Below are positions 1 to 4,961 of a stretch of 6,203 nucleotides of DNA, in pieces. Position 1 is the first letter of the stretch; each line of letters opens with the position of its first letter. The position numbers were made by a program, and so were the translations under genes. Where the stretch lies: contig JAASSH010000143.1 in assembly GCA_021767985.1 (NCBI GenBank), forward strand, positions 1-6,203. Reading direction: 5' to 3'. Below the pieces are notes generated by a model. It ran no database searches. It saw nothing but the letters and a program-made list of their open reading frames with translations, and was not told where the DNA came from. This stretch comes from Gammaproteobacteria bacterium (GTDB lineage Bacteria > Pseudomonadota > Gammaproteobacteria > GCA-001735895).

Positions 1-19
1 CGCCTGATCGAATCAGGCG
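1..19 (-). terminator. Probable intrinsic terminator hairpin of the minus-strand operon (cut by window edge)
   Basis: The first 19 bases form a perfect 8-bp inverted repeat, CGCCTGAT and ATCAGGCG, around a 3-base loop. It lies 19 bases past the stop codon of the lipoprotein gene that ends the minus-strand operon, where a terminator is expected. The T-tract that would confirm an intrinsic terminator would lie outside the window, so this remains probable. Confidence 0.6.
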
Positions 20-38
20 GCCGCTCCAACAGTCATTT

Positions 39-446
39 CTAGCCGGCGATTTGCCAGCCTTTCTCGGTGCGGTGGAGTCTTACCTTTTCCGCCTTGTGGA
101 TCTTGTCACCGACGTCGAACTGGCCGAAGTTCGACTGGATCGCCGACAATAACAACTTTGAGCCAAACATGCCGTATTGCGGCCCGGTTGGATTGGCGCG
201 AATTTCCTTCACGACGTCGATAAAACTCTTCTGGAACACGAGATCGTACTCGACGTCGACGATATAAACATTATCGCTTTCCTGAAAACCGTTGGTCTTC
301 TCGAAGTTTTCCAGCGAGAACAGGTCGCCCAGACCGTCGGTTAGCAGATTGTCACGCACCAGGGTCTCGATCTTCTCGTCCCCGGGCAGGCCCGAACAGG
401 CGCTCAACAGCGCAACCAGAATCGTTAATACAATAAACCGTTTCAT
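39..446 (-). CDS. Small putative lipoprotein of unknown function
   Basis: This encodes a 135-residue secreted protein. Residues 1-16 form a lipoprotein signal peptide: Lys-Arg at 2-3, a hydrophobic stretch, then the lipobox LSAC with Cys17 as the lipidated residue. Ser at +2 rather than Asp suggests, by the usual Lol sorting rule, the outer membrane. The mature part is a small mixed-charge domain of about 118 residues with no further Cys; I do not recognise its family. The ATG lies 12 bases after the stop of the upstream Met-rich gene and has only a weak ribosome site (TAGGCG, overlapping that stop), so translational coupling is likely. It is the last gene of the minus-strand operon, which suggests an envelope role shared with its two secreted neighbours. 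The lipoprotein call is firm; the function is unknown. Confidence 0.85.
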   Translation of the reverse strand: MKRFIVLTILVALLSACSGLPGDEKIETLVRDNLLTDGLGDLFSLENFEKTNGFQESDNVYIVDVEYDLVFQKSFIDVVKEIRANPTGPQYGMFGSKLLLSAIQSNFGQFDVGDKIHKAEKVRLHRTEKGWQIAG

Positions 447-458
447 GATTGCAATCGC

Positions 459-1364
459 CTATTGAGTCTCAGCCGGTTCGGGCGCAGCTGGCGGAGCCAT
501 TTTCGACATCATATCGGTCCACTGCTTGTAAAACTGCTCGTACTGCTCTGGATCCATGATGCCCTGGGGCTTCATTGCTCCAGGAGCACCCCCCGCACCG
601 GGCATTGGCGGCATCATACCCGCGGGCGGCATCCCCATTCCCGGCATTCCGGGCATTCCGGGCATCATTCCCATCGGCGGCATCCCGGGCATTCCGGGCA
701 TCATTCCCATCGGCGGCATTCCGGGCATTCCGGGCATCATACCCATCGGCGGCATCCCGGGGATGGCCTGCGATCCGATAGGCGGCACGCCGGCGCCGGG
801 CATCCCGGGCATTCCCGGCATTCCCATACCAGGCATCCCGGGCATTCCCATTCCTGGCATTCCCATTCCCGGCATCATCATCCCGGTCATCGGCGCCATC
901 ATCATTGGGTTCATCATGCCCATCGTCATCGGATTCATCATACCCATCGGCGCCATCATCATACCCGTCATGGGGTTCATCATGCCGGTCATCGGTGCCA
1001 TCATGCCCGTCATCGGCGCCGCCATGCCGCCGGCCATATTGCCGTACATCTGCGGATTGGCCGCCAGCATCATCGGATTCATCGCGTGCATCATGCCGCC
1101 GTAATCTTTCTGGTAGCGCGCTATATCCTCGCTGGTATGGCATTCGACGCAGGAGGCTATCATCGGCTGGCCCTGCAGTTCACCGCTCATCATGCTGCTC
1201 ATGAGCTTGGTCCAGACGTTGGGATCCATCGATTTTTGCATCGCATACGACATGCTTTCCTCACCCTGCGCTGCCGATTCCGTGGTGGACTCGGCGGCGA
1301 CCGCGAGCGTGCCGGTCAAACCCAGCCACAGCGCCAGCAATACCTTGATAACATTGTTGTTCAT
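459..1364 (-). CDS. Secreted methionine-rich repeat protein with a single CXXCH haem-type motif
   Basis: This 301-residue protein has a cleavable signal peptide at residues 1-24 (AVAA then Glu). A short helical region follows, with the motif CVECH at 72-76, the only Cys residues in the protein. It is a candidate c-type haem site, with His93 or any of many Met residues as possible second ligand. Residues 91-254 are almost entirely Met, Gly, Pro, Ala, Thr and Asn, in MGMMNPMTGMM-type and then PGMPPMGMM-type repeats. By hand count about 75 of 301 residues are Met. The C-terminal segment (265-301) returns to normal composition (MDPEQYEQFYKQW). The ATG has a good site, AGGAG with 6 bases spacing. 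It sits between the DUF302-like gene and the lipoprotein gene in an operon divergent from soxXYZA. Possible roles are a periplasmic redox protein, a copper or other soft-metal binder, or a structural protein. I know no named family that fits the whole. The gene is certain; its function is not. Confidence 0.85.
   Translation of the reverse strand: MNNNVIKVLLALWLGLTGTLAVAAESTTESAAQGEESMSYAMQKSMDPNVWTKLMSSMMSGELQGQPMIASCVECHTSEDIARYQKDYGGMMHAMNPMMLAANPQMYGNMAGGMAAPMTGMMAPMTGMMNPMTGMMMAPMGMMNPMTMGMMNPMMMAPMTGMMMPGMGMPGMGMPGMPGMGMPGMPGMPGAGVPPIGSQAIPGMPPMGMMPGMPGMPPMGMMPGMPGMPPMGMMPGMPGMPGMGMPPAGMMPPMPGAGGAPGAMKPQGIMDPEQYEQFYKQWTDMMSKMAPPAAPEPAETQ
603..1094 (-). repeat. Met/Gly/Pro low-complexity repeat tract inside the coding sequence
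   Basis: This encodes residues 91-254 of the secreted Met-rich protein. It has two sub-regions. The N-terminal part uses NPM, APM, TGMM and MNPM units. The C-terminal part uses GMP and GMGMP units, then three copies of a 12-residue unit. Biased composition leaves several other frames open here, which explains long overlapping reading frames on both strands that are not genes. Confidence 0.85.
652..759 (-). repeat. Three tandem copies of a 36-bp unit encoding a 12-residue Met/Pro/Gly repeat
   Basis: Copies lie at 652-687, 688-723 and 724-759. Each encodes a permutation of PGMPPMGMMPGM. Copy 2 differs from copy 1 by one base. Copy 3 differs from copy 1 by one base at another place. Both changes fall at third positions of Gly codons and are silent. 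The near identity points to recent duplication or gene conversion, with protein sequence preserved. Confidence 0.9.
1137..1151 (-). other. CXXCH (CVECH) candidate haem c attachment motif
   Basis: Read on the minus strand, these 15 bases give Cys-Val-Glu-Cys-His, residues 72-76 of the Met-rich protein. The protein carries a signal peptide, so the motif would reach the periplasm where haem c is attached. The surrounding region is short for a full cytochrome c domain (roughly residues 35-95). A metal site other than haem is therefore possible. Confidence 0.6.
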
Positions 1365-1431
1365 GTTGAACTCCTGAAGTTCGTTTTAATTCGGATAACG
1401 TCGCCCGCGAGCAACGCCGCCCTGGAATCGT

Positions 1432-2358
1432 TTAAAAGTCGCCGGTGGCCGCGCCTTCCATAATATAGCGCATGCCCTCGCGAATCCTGATCGCCTCGTC
1501 ACGCAGTTCCTTGTCGAGCACGCTGTTCGGGTTTTGCGCCAGGTTGAGCCAGTTGACGTCCCAGTCGAGCGTCATGACCCAGAGTTTGCCGTCGGCGTCT
1601 TCGATCAGCGCGATACGACAGGGGATAAACACGATGAACTCCGGCGCATAATCCAGCACCTTGCGCGCTACCACGGCGTCACAGAAATTAAAGATCTCGA
1701 CCCTGGGCGTATTCTCGTCACCGGTAATCGCGACGATATCCTTCCACAGCGGGCTATGCCCGACGAACTTGAAATTGATCTCGTTGGCGCGCAGTTTCAT
1801 CGAGTCCACTGCGTCGTCGAAGCTGACATCTTCGGCCACCGGCATCTTGTCCGCCATGATCGCGATCATATCGCGCAATGATAGCGGGCTCAGCATCATC
1901 AGGCTCTGGTACATGTTGCGCTTGGCTTCGTCCGACAGCGAATCCGATACGGTATTGGGCCGAACATTGCGCTTGTTCTGCGAAGGTATCCACATTTTGG
2001 CCTGGTTGGCTCCGCCGAACATACCCTCGAGCATCTGCGTGTTGGCCGCACGCAGCATGGCATCCAGAATACCGAAGCGGGTGGCTTCGTCGATCGGCGC
2101 ATTCATGAAATGGTTGGCCATCATCATCATCCACTGCATGTTCATCCATTCGGTGGACATACCCTGGGCGCTGATCTCGGCGGACAATCCCGGAGTGGTA
2201 TTCGCCATCCAGGGGAAAAGATAAAACGGATTCTGCAGCGGGTTTACCGCCTGGGTGCTGGTTTCCGCTTCAGCGGTTGCCTCGTTTTCCTGGCTGGATG
2301 CCGGAAGCACGTATATCGACAGCATGACCGCGGCAATCGCGACGAAACGAACAGGCAT
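1432..2358 (-). CDS. Secreted DUF302-like domain protein with an N-terminal Met-rich segment
   Basis: This encodes 308 residues from the chosen start. Residues 1-22 form a signal peptide. Residues 67-86 are unusually rich in Met and Trp (WMNMQWMMMMANHFMN within them). The C-terminal half, roughly 175-300, resembles DUF302. It has FNFC at 223-226, a helix, then FIPCRIAL at 244-251 and EDADGKLWVMT at 253-263, matching my memory of the family's PCR-x(4)-E/D-x-DGK pattern. DUF302 is a small alpha/beta domain with no settled function; the two Cys (226, 247) could form a redox or metal site. A longer reading from the ATG at 2386-2388 is possible. I prefer 2358 because AGAGGAAA sits just upstream of it and the signal peptide begins there. 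It is the first gene of the minus-strand operon, 67 bases before the Met-rich CXXCH gene, and divergent from soxX. The gene is firm; the domain name is moderately sure. Confidence 0.8.
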   Translation of the reverse strand: MPVRFVAIAAVMLSIYVLPASSQENEATAEAETSTQAVNPLQNPFYLFPWMANTTPGLSAEISAQGMSTEWMNMQWMMMMANHFMNAPIDEATRFGILDAMLRAANTQMLEGMFGGANQAKMWIPSQNKRNVRPNTVSDSLSDEAKRNMYQSLMMLSPLSLRDMIAIMADKMPVAEDVSFDDAVDSMKLRANEINFKFVGHSPLWKDIVAITGDENTPRVEIFNFCDAVVARKVLDYAPEFIVFIPCRIALIEDADGKLWVMTLDWDVNWLNLAQNPNSVLDKELRDEAIRIREGMRYIMEGAATGDF

Positions 2359-2362
2359 GATG

Positions 2363-2370
2363 TTTCCTCT
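2363..2370 (-). promoter_or_regulatory. Ribosome binding site deciding the start of the DUF302-like gene
   Basis: The minus strand reads AGAGGAAA here, placing GAGG 7 bases before the ATG at 2356-2358. The alternative in-frame ATG at 2386-2388 has no comparable site and would put this sequence inside the coding region. The downstream start is therefore preferred. Confidence 0.75.
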
Positions 2371-2409
2371 TTTGTTCTGGTTTAACATGGCATTACTAAC
2401 CTGGGCGCA

Positions 2410-2437
2410 ACCATACCAATCCTCGCGGGTGGATCAA
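2410..2437 (-). promoter_or_regulatory. Candidate sigma70-type promoter for the minus-strand operon
   Basis: On the minus strand TTGATC (2437-2432) and TATGGT (2415-2410) are separated by 16 bases. Each matches four of six consensus positions. This would start transcription near 2403 and leave a leader of about 45 bases. The -35 box lies inside the GTGGAT/ATCCAC dyad at 2429-2445. This is the best of several weak candidates. Confidence 0.35.
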
Positions 2438-2450
2438 ATATCCACTAGTG
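2429..2450. promoter_or_regulatory. Adjacent dyads, possible operator of the minus-strand operon
   Basis: GTGGATCAAATATCCAC (2429-2445) is a perfect 6-bp inverted repeat around five AT-rich bases. CACTAGTG (2443-2450) is a perfect 8-bp palindrome sharing its last arm. The first overlaps the candidate -35 box of the minus-strand promoter. Position and symmetry suit a dimeric regulator, but no specific regulator can be named. Confidence 0.35.
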
Positions 2451-2471
2451 CATACAAAATCGGCTGCGCGC

Positions 2472-2500
2472 TTGACGATCCTGATCGGCTTGGTTATAAG
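2472..2500 (+). promoter_or_regulatory. Sigma70-type promoter for soxXYZA
   Basis: TTGACG (2472-2477) and TATAAG (2495-2500) are separated by exactly 17 bases; each matches the consensus at five of six positions. The predicted start is near 2507, giving a leader of about 135 bases before soxX. It is the strongest promoter-like sequence seen between the divergent operons. The spacer contains a short inverted repeat, CGATC-CT-GATCG (2476-2487). Confidence 0.6.
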
Positions 2501-2501
2501 T

Positions 2502-2517
2502 TACCCCAATTTGGGTA
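2502..2517. promoter_or_regulatory. Palindrome at the predicted sox transcription start, candidate operator
   Basis: TACCCCAATTTGGGTA is a 16-bp imperfect palindrome; one symmetric pair of positions (6 and 11) is mismatched. It begins one base after the -10 box and covers the predicted start near 2507, a classic place for a repressor to block initiation. Sox operons are often under repressors such as the ArsR-type SoxR, but this sequence cannot be assigned to that family by reading alone. Confidence 0.45.
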
Positions 2518-2589
2518 TGGTCTTGGGCAGTCCGATTAAGTTATTTTCCCAGCTATCGAACTGCTTCCGTAGCTATTAGCCAACACTTA

Positions 2590-2614
2590 CATAACCGCCG
2601 TTAAGTTATGGCGG
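2590..2614 (+). promoter_or_regulatory. Overlapping alternative hairpins in the soxX leader
   Basis: Two stems share bases. One pairs CATAAC (2590-2595) with GTTATG (2605-2610). The other pairs CCGCC (2595-2599) with GGCGG (2610-2614). They cannot form fully together. They end 14 bases before the soxX Shine-Dalgarno sequence. They may be an mRNA switch, a protein binding site, or chance. Confidence 0.25.
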
Positions 2615-2641
2615 CACACACAATTAACGAGGAGGACGAGC

Positions 2642-2998
2642 ATGACGATAAAGCAATTAACCAGCGGTACAGGGGCAGTCTTACTGCTGTGCTGCGTTTC
2701 CCTGTTTGGCGGAATTGCCAGCGCCGACATGGTCGCGGACGGCAAGAAAGTCGCTTTCGACCGCAAGAAAGGCAACTGCCTTTCCTGCCACATGATCGCA
2801 GGTGGTGACTTACCAGGAAATATCGGGCCACCGTTGATCGCGATGAAGGCTCGTTTTCCAGACAAGGCCGTTTTGCGCCAGCAGATCTGGGACGCGACCG
2901 AAAAGAATCCCAACACCATCATGCCGCCCTTCGGCAAGCACCGTATCCTGACAGAAAAGGAAGTCGACCTGGTCACGGAATTTATTTATACCCTCTAG
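2642..2998 (+). CDS. soxX: SoxX, mono-haem cytochrome c subunit of SoxXA
   Basis: SoxX is the small cytochrome subunit of periplasmic SoxXA, which oxidatively joins thiosulfate sulfur to the carrier cysteine of SoxY; it accepts electrons from that reaction. The 118-residue product has a signal peptide at 1-28 (ASA then Asp), the haem motif CLSCH at 46-50 preceded by Gly-Asn, the NIGPPL segment at 60-65, and MPPFGKHRIL at 94-103, where Met94 is the expected axial ligand. It ends with a helix leading to FIYTL. The ATG has a very strong site, GAGGAGGA with 5 bases spacing. It is first in soxXYZA and the gap to soxY is 36 bases. The product is short and single-domain, without extensions. Identification rests on motif pattern and gene order, and is secure. 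Confidence 0.95.
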   Translation: MTIKQLTSGTGAVLLLCCVSLFGGIASADMVADGKKVAFDRKKGNCLSCHMIAGGDLPGNIGPPLIAMKARFPDKAVLRQQIWDATEKNPNTIMPPFGKHRILTEKEVDLVTEFIYTL

Positions 2999-3034
2999 TC
3001 CTGCAATATTCATAATCGCACGAGGAAACCAAAG

Positions 3035-3502
3035 ATGAATCTTTTACGTCGTAAATTTCTTAAGACGGCCACCTTTGTCGGTGCAGCTGTCACCGTTGGA
3101 GCCGGTGCCCTGGTTCCACAGCGCGCTATTGGCGCCTACATGAAGGCGGCTTTCGAAGCCAAGGACGTCAATGGCGCCCTGTCCGCTTCCCTGGGCTCCG
3201 ATCAACACAGCGCGTCGGATGCTATCAAGCTCAAAGCACCCGATATCGCCGAAAATGGCGCCGTGGTGCCGGTCACCGTGTCGTCCACCATGAGCAACGT
3301 GGACGCCATTTCGATTGTGGCGGAGGCGAACGCTTCACCGCTGACTTCTACCTATCAACTGTCTGCCGCCTGCGAACCTTACGTTTCGACTCGAATCAAG
3401 ATGGGTAAAACGTCAAATGTCATCGCGGTTGTCAAGGCTGATGGCAAGCTTTACTCGTCTACCAAGGAAGTAAAGGTCACCATCGGCGGCTGCGGCGGTT
3501 AA
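3035..3502 (+). CDS. soxY: SoxY, sulfur carrier subunit of SoxYZ
   Basis: SoxY holds the growing sulfur intermediate as a thioconjugate on a cysteine in a flexible C-terminal arm while SoxXA, SoxB and other enzymes act on it in the periplasm. The 155-residue product starts with a Tat signal (twin Arg 5-6 in LRRKFLK, then a hydrophobic stretch to about residue 34). It has the domain segment STRIKMGKTSNVIAVVKA (118-135) and ends exactly in GGCGG, with the carrier Cys153. The ATG follows CGAGGAAA with good spacing. A second cysteine, Cys113, precedes Glu-Pro in the core domain; I do not recall it from the well-studied Paracoccus protein. soxZ starts 31 bases downstream. Confidence 0.97.
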   Translation: MNLLRRKFLKTATFVGAAVTVGAGALVPQRAIGAYMKAAFEAKDVNGALSASLGSDQHSASDAIKLKAPDIAENGAVVPVTVSSTMSNVDAISIVAEANASPLTSTYQLSAACEPYVSTRIKMGKTSNVIAVVKADGKLYSSTKEVKVTIGGCGG

Positions 3503-3533
3503 TTTCAGACATTAAAGAATTGGAGATATACAA

Positions 3534-3845
3534 ATGGCTTCTATAAAGATTCGCGCAAAAGCAAAGGATGGCGTCACCACGGTCAAGACCCTGATGAGCC
3601 ACCCGATGGAAACCGGCTTGCGCAAAGATTCGAAAACCGGCGAAAAGATTCCGGCTCACCATATCACCGAGGTAACCGCCGAGCACAACGGCAACGTGGT
3701 CATGACGGCTAACTGGGGTGGCGCGATTTCGAAAAACCCTTACCTGTCGTTCAAGTTCAAGGGTGCCGCCTCGGGTGACAAGATCAAGATCAGCTGGGTC
3801 GATAACATGGGCAAAGGCGACAGTGCCGAAGCCGCTATCAAGTAA
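3534..3845 (+). CDS. soxZ: SoxZ, partner subunit of SoxYZ
   Basis: SoxZ forms the heterodimer with SoxY and provides much of the surface recognised by the Sox enzymes. The 103-residue product has the typical features: VKTLMSHPMETGLRKD at 17-32, IPAHHI at 39-44, NPYLSFKFKG at 68-77 and a final WVDNMGKGDS at 88-97. It has no Cys and no signal peptide, as expected for a protein known to be exported together with Tat-dependent SoxY. The start follows GGAG with 8 bases spacing. The next gene, soxA, begins about 32 bases later. Confidence 0.96.
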   Translation: MASIKIRAKAKDGVTTVKTLMSHPMETGLRKDSKTGEKIPAHHITEVTAEHNGNVVMTANWGGAISKNPYLSFKFKGAASGDKIKISWVDNMGKGDSAEAAIK

Positions 3846-3863
3846 CCCACGACAATAACTTAC

Positions 3864-3870
3864 GAGGAGG
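3864..3870 (+). promoter_or_regulatory. Ribosome binding site bearing on the soxA start
   Basis: GAGGAGG lies before two consecutive in-frame GTG codons, at 3875 and 3878. Spacing is 4 bases to the first and 7 to the second. The second suits usual spacing better and gives a Met-Lys-Lys signal peptide start, so it was chosen. The choice changes the product by one residue. Confidence 0.6.
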
Positions 3871-3877
3871 ATCAGTG

Positions 3878-4711
3878 GTGAAAAAGACACTAGCAACCCT
3901 GGGCATTGCCCTGCTGATTGCGCTGCCGTCAAGCGGCATGGCAACACCGCAACAGGACCTGGAAGATTTTCGGGATTATTACCAGAAGCGCTTTCCCGGC
4001 ACGCCGTTCGACGACTTTATCAACGGTGTTTACTCGATCGATAAAGCGTCTCGTGACCAGTGGGAGGAAATCGAAGAGTTCCCGCCCTATGAACTGAACA
4101 TCAGCAAAGGCGAAGCAGAGTTCAACAAACCCTTCGCAAACGGCAAGACCTATGCCAGCTGTTTCGAGAATGGGGGCATTGGTATTCGCCAGAACTACCC
4201 CTACTTCGACACCGAGCGTGGCGAAGTAATTACGCTCGAACTCGCGATCAACGAGTGCCGCGAGGCCAACGGCGAGAAGAAACTGAAATGGAAGAGAGGC
4301 CCGCTCGCCAACATCTCTGCCTATATGGCCTACACTTCGCGCGGCAAGGTTTTCGATATCAAGATCCCGGACGATCCACGTGCGATTGCGGCCTACGAGC
4401 GCGGCAAGAAGCATTTTTACCAGAAGCGCGGCCAGCTCAACATGGCCTGCGCCGATTGCCACAAGTTTTACGCCGGCAACAAGGTGCGCGCCGACCTGTT
4501 GAGCCCCGCACTGGGTCACCTGACCCATTTCCCGGTATATCGTTCCAAGTGGGGTGGCATCGGTACTACTCATCGTCGTTACGGCGGTTGTAACAAGCAG
4601 GTTCGCGCCAAGCCTTACAAGGCGCAAAGCGCCGAATACCGCGCGCTCGAGTACTTCCACACTTACATGAGCAACGGTCTCGTGGTCAACGGGCCTGGCG
4701 CCAGAAAGTAA
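3878..4711 (+). CDS. soxA: SoxA, catalytic cytochrome subunit of SoxXA (mono-haem type)
   Basis: SoxA is the catalytic subunit of periplasmic L-cysteine S-thiosulfotransferase SoxXA, which loads thiosulfate onto SoxY. The 277-residue product has a signal peptide ending near residue 22. Its single haem motif, CADCH, lies at 191-195. HRRYGGC follows at 232-238, where Cys238 fits the conserved cysteine that is the persulfide-modified haem ligand and active-site residue. The N-terminal half keeps Cys95 (YASCFENGG) and Cys127 (NECRE) but has no CXXCH there. It therefore belongs to the mono-haem SoxA group, in which these cysteines are thought to form a disulfide in place of the first haem. The gene begins with GTG; an adjacent GTG at 3875 would add one residue. 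It ends the sox operon, 24 bases before a strong terminator hairpin. Confidence 0.96.
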   Translation: MKKTLATLGIALLIALPSSGMATPQQDLEDFRDYYQKRFPGTPFDDFINGVYSIDKASRDQWEEIEEFPPYELNISKGEAEFNKPFANGKTYASCFENGGIGIRQNYPYFDTERGEVITLELAINECREANGEKKLKWKRGPLANISAYMAYTSRGKVFDIKIPDDPRAIAAYERGKKHFYQKRGQLNMACADCHKFYAGNKVRADLLSPALGHLTHFPVYRSKWGGIGTTHRRYGGCNKQVRAKPYKAQSAEYRALEYFHTYMSNGLVVNGPGARK

Positions 4712-4735
4712 AACCAGAACTTATTTCTATGCTTT

Positions 4736-4768
4736 AAAATGCCGGGTTTTTTTACCCGGCATTTTTTT
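4736..4768 (+). terminator. Intrinsic terminator after soxA
   Basis: A perfect 12-bp stem pairs AAAATGCCGGGT (4736-4747) with ACCCGGCATTTT (4754-4765) around a T6 loop. It runs into seven consecutive T residues (4762-4768). The GC core and T-run are textbook for Rho-independent termination. This separates soxXYZA from the tusA operon. Confidence 0.93.
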
Positions 4769-4769
4769 A

Positions 4770-4961
4770 TCCCCAAAGGGGTAGGCAACTATCAAACAGG
4801 GCAGTTTTATCATGTCCCCGTTTAATCTAAGGTTGCTCTAATTATTTGTACGTGTTGTATCGAATGGTTGATACAGATCAAGTCTTGTTTGCTGCAAGAC
4901 ATTAAACATACAGATCGCGTGCCGCATATCGTTAAACCATTAGCAGGGGAATCAACTAGCT
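4770..4961 (+). promoter_or_regulatory. Spacer before tusA with several small dyads; promoter not resolved
   Basis: This stretch has no gene. It holds CCCC-AAA-GGGG (4771-4781), an imperfect stem AAACAGGG/CCCCGTTT (4794-4801, 4816-4823), the perfect dyad TGTATC-8-GATACA (4856-4875), and the perfect dyad GTCTTG-7-CAAGAC (4882-4900). Because a terminator precedes it, the tusA operon needs its own promoter here. TTGCTC (4833-4838) is a possible -35, but its -10 (TGTATC) is poor. The tusA ribosome site is AGGGGA at 4945-4950. Confidence 0.4.

Noticed and set aside
652..759. The regular 36-bp repeats considered as a CRISPR array
   Set aside because: The copies abut with no spacers and keep one reading frame, so they are coding tandem repeats.
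780..870. Collagen-like Gly-X-Pro triplets (GMPGMPGMP) in the Met-rich protein
   Set aside because: Triplet periodicity is broken every few units by GMGMP, so a continuous collagen-type triple helix is unlikely.
462..1463. Long plus-strand reading frames opposite the Met-rich gene, including a His/Arg-rich 333-residue frame and an Ile/Gly/Pro 182-residue frame
   Set aside because: They are mirror images of the low-complexity repeat, which contains few stop codons in any frame. The minus-strand gene has a signal peptide, ribosome site and operon context; these do not.
1661..2224. Plus-strand 187-residue frame opposite the DUF302-like gene
   Set aside because: No family resemblance, and it lies wholly antisense to a gene with a signal peptide and recognisable domain.
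3929..4660. Minus-strand 243-residue frame opposite soxA
   Set aside because: soxA is unmistakable from its haem and cysteine motifs. The opposite frame is a codon-bias shadow.
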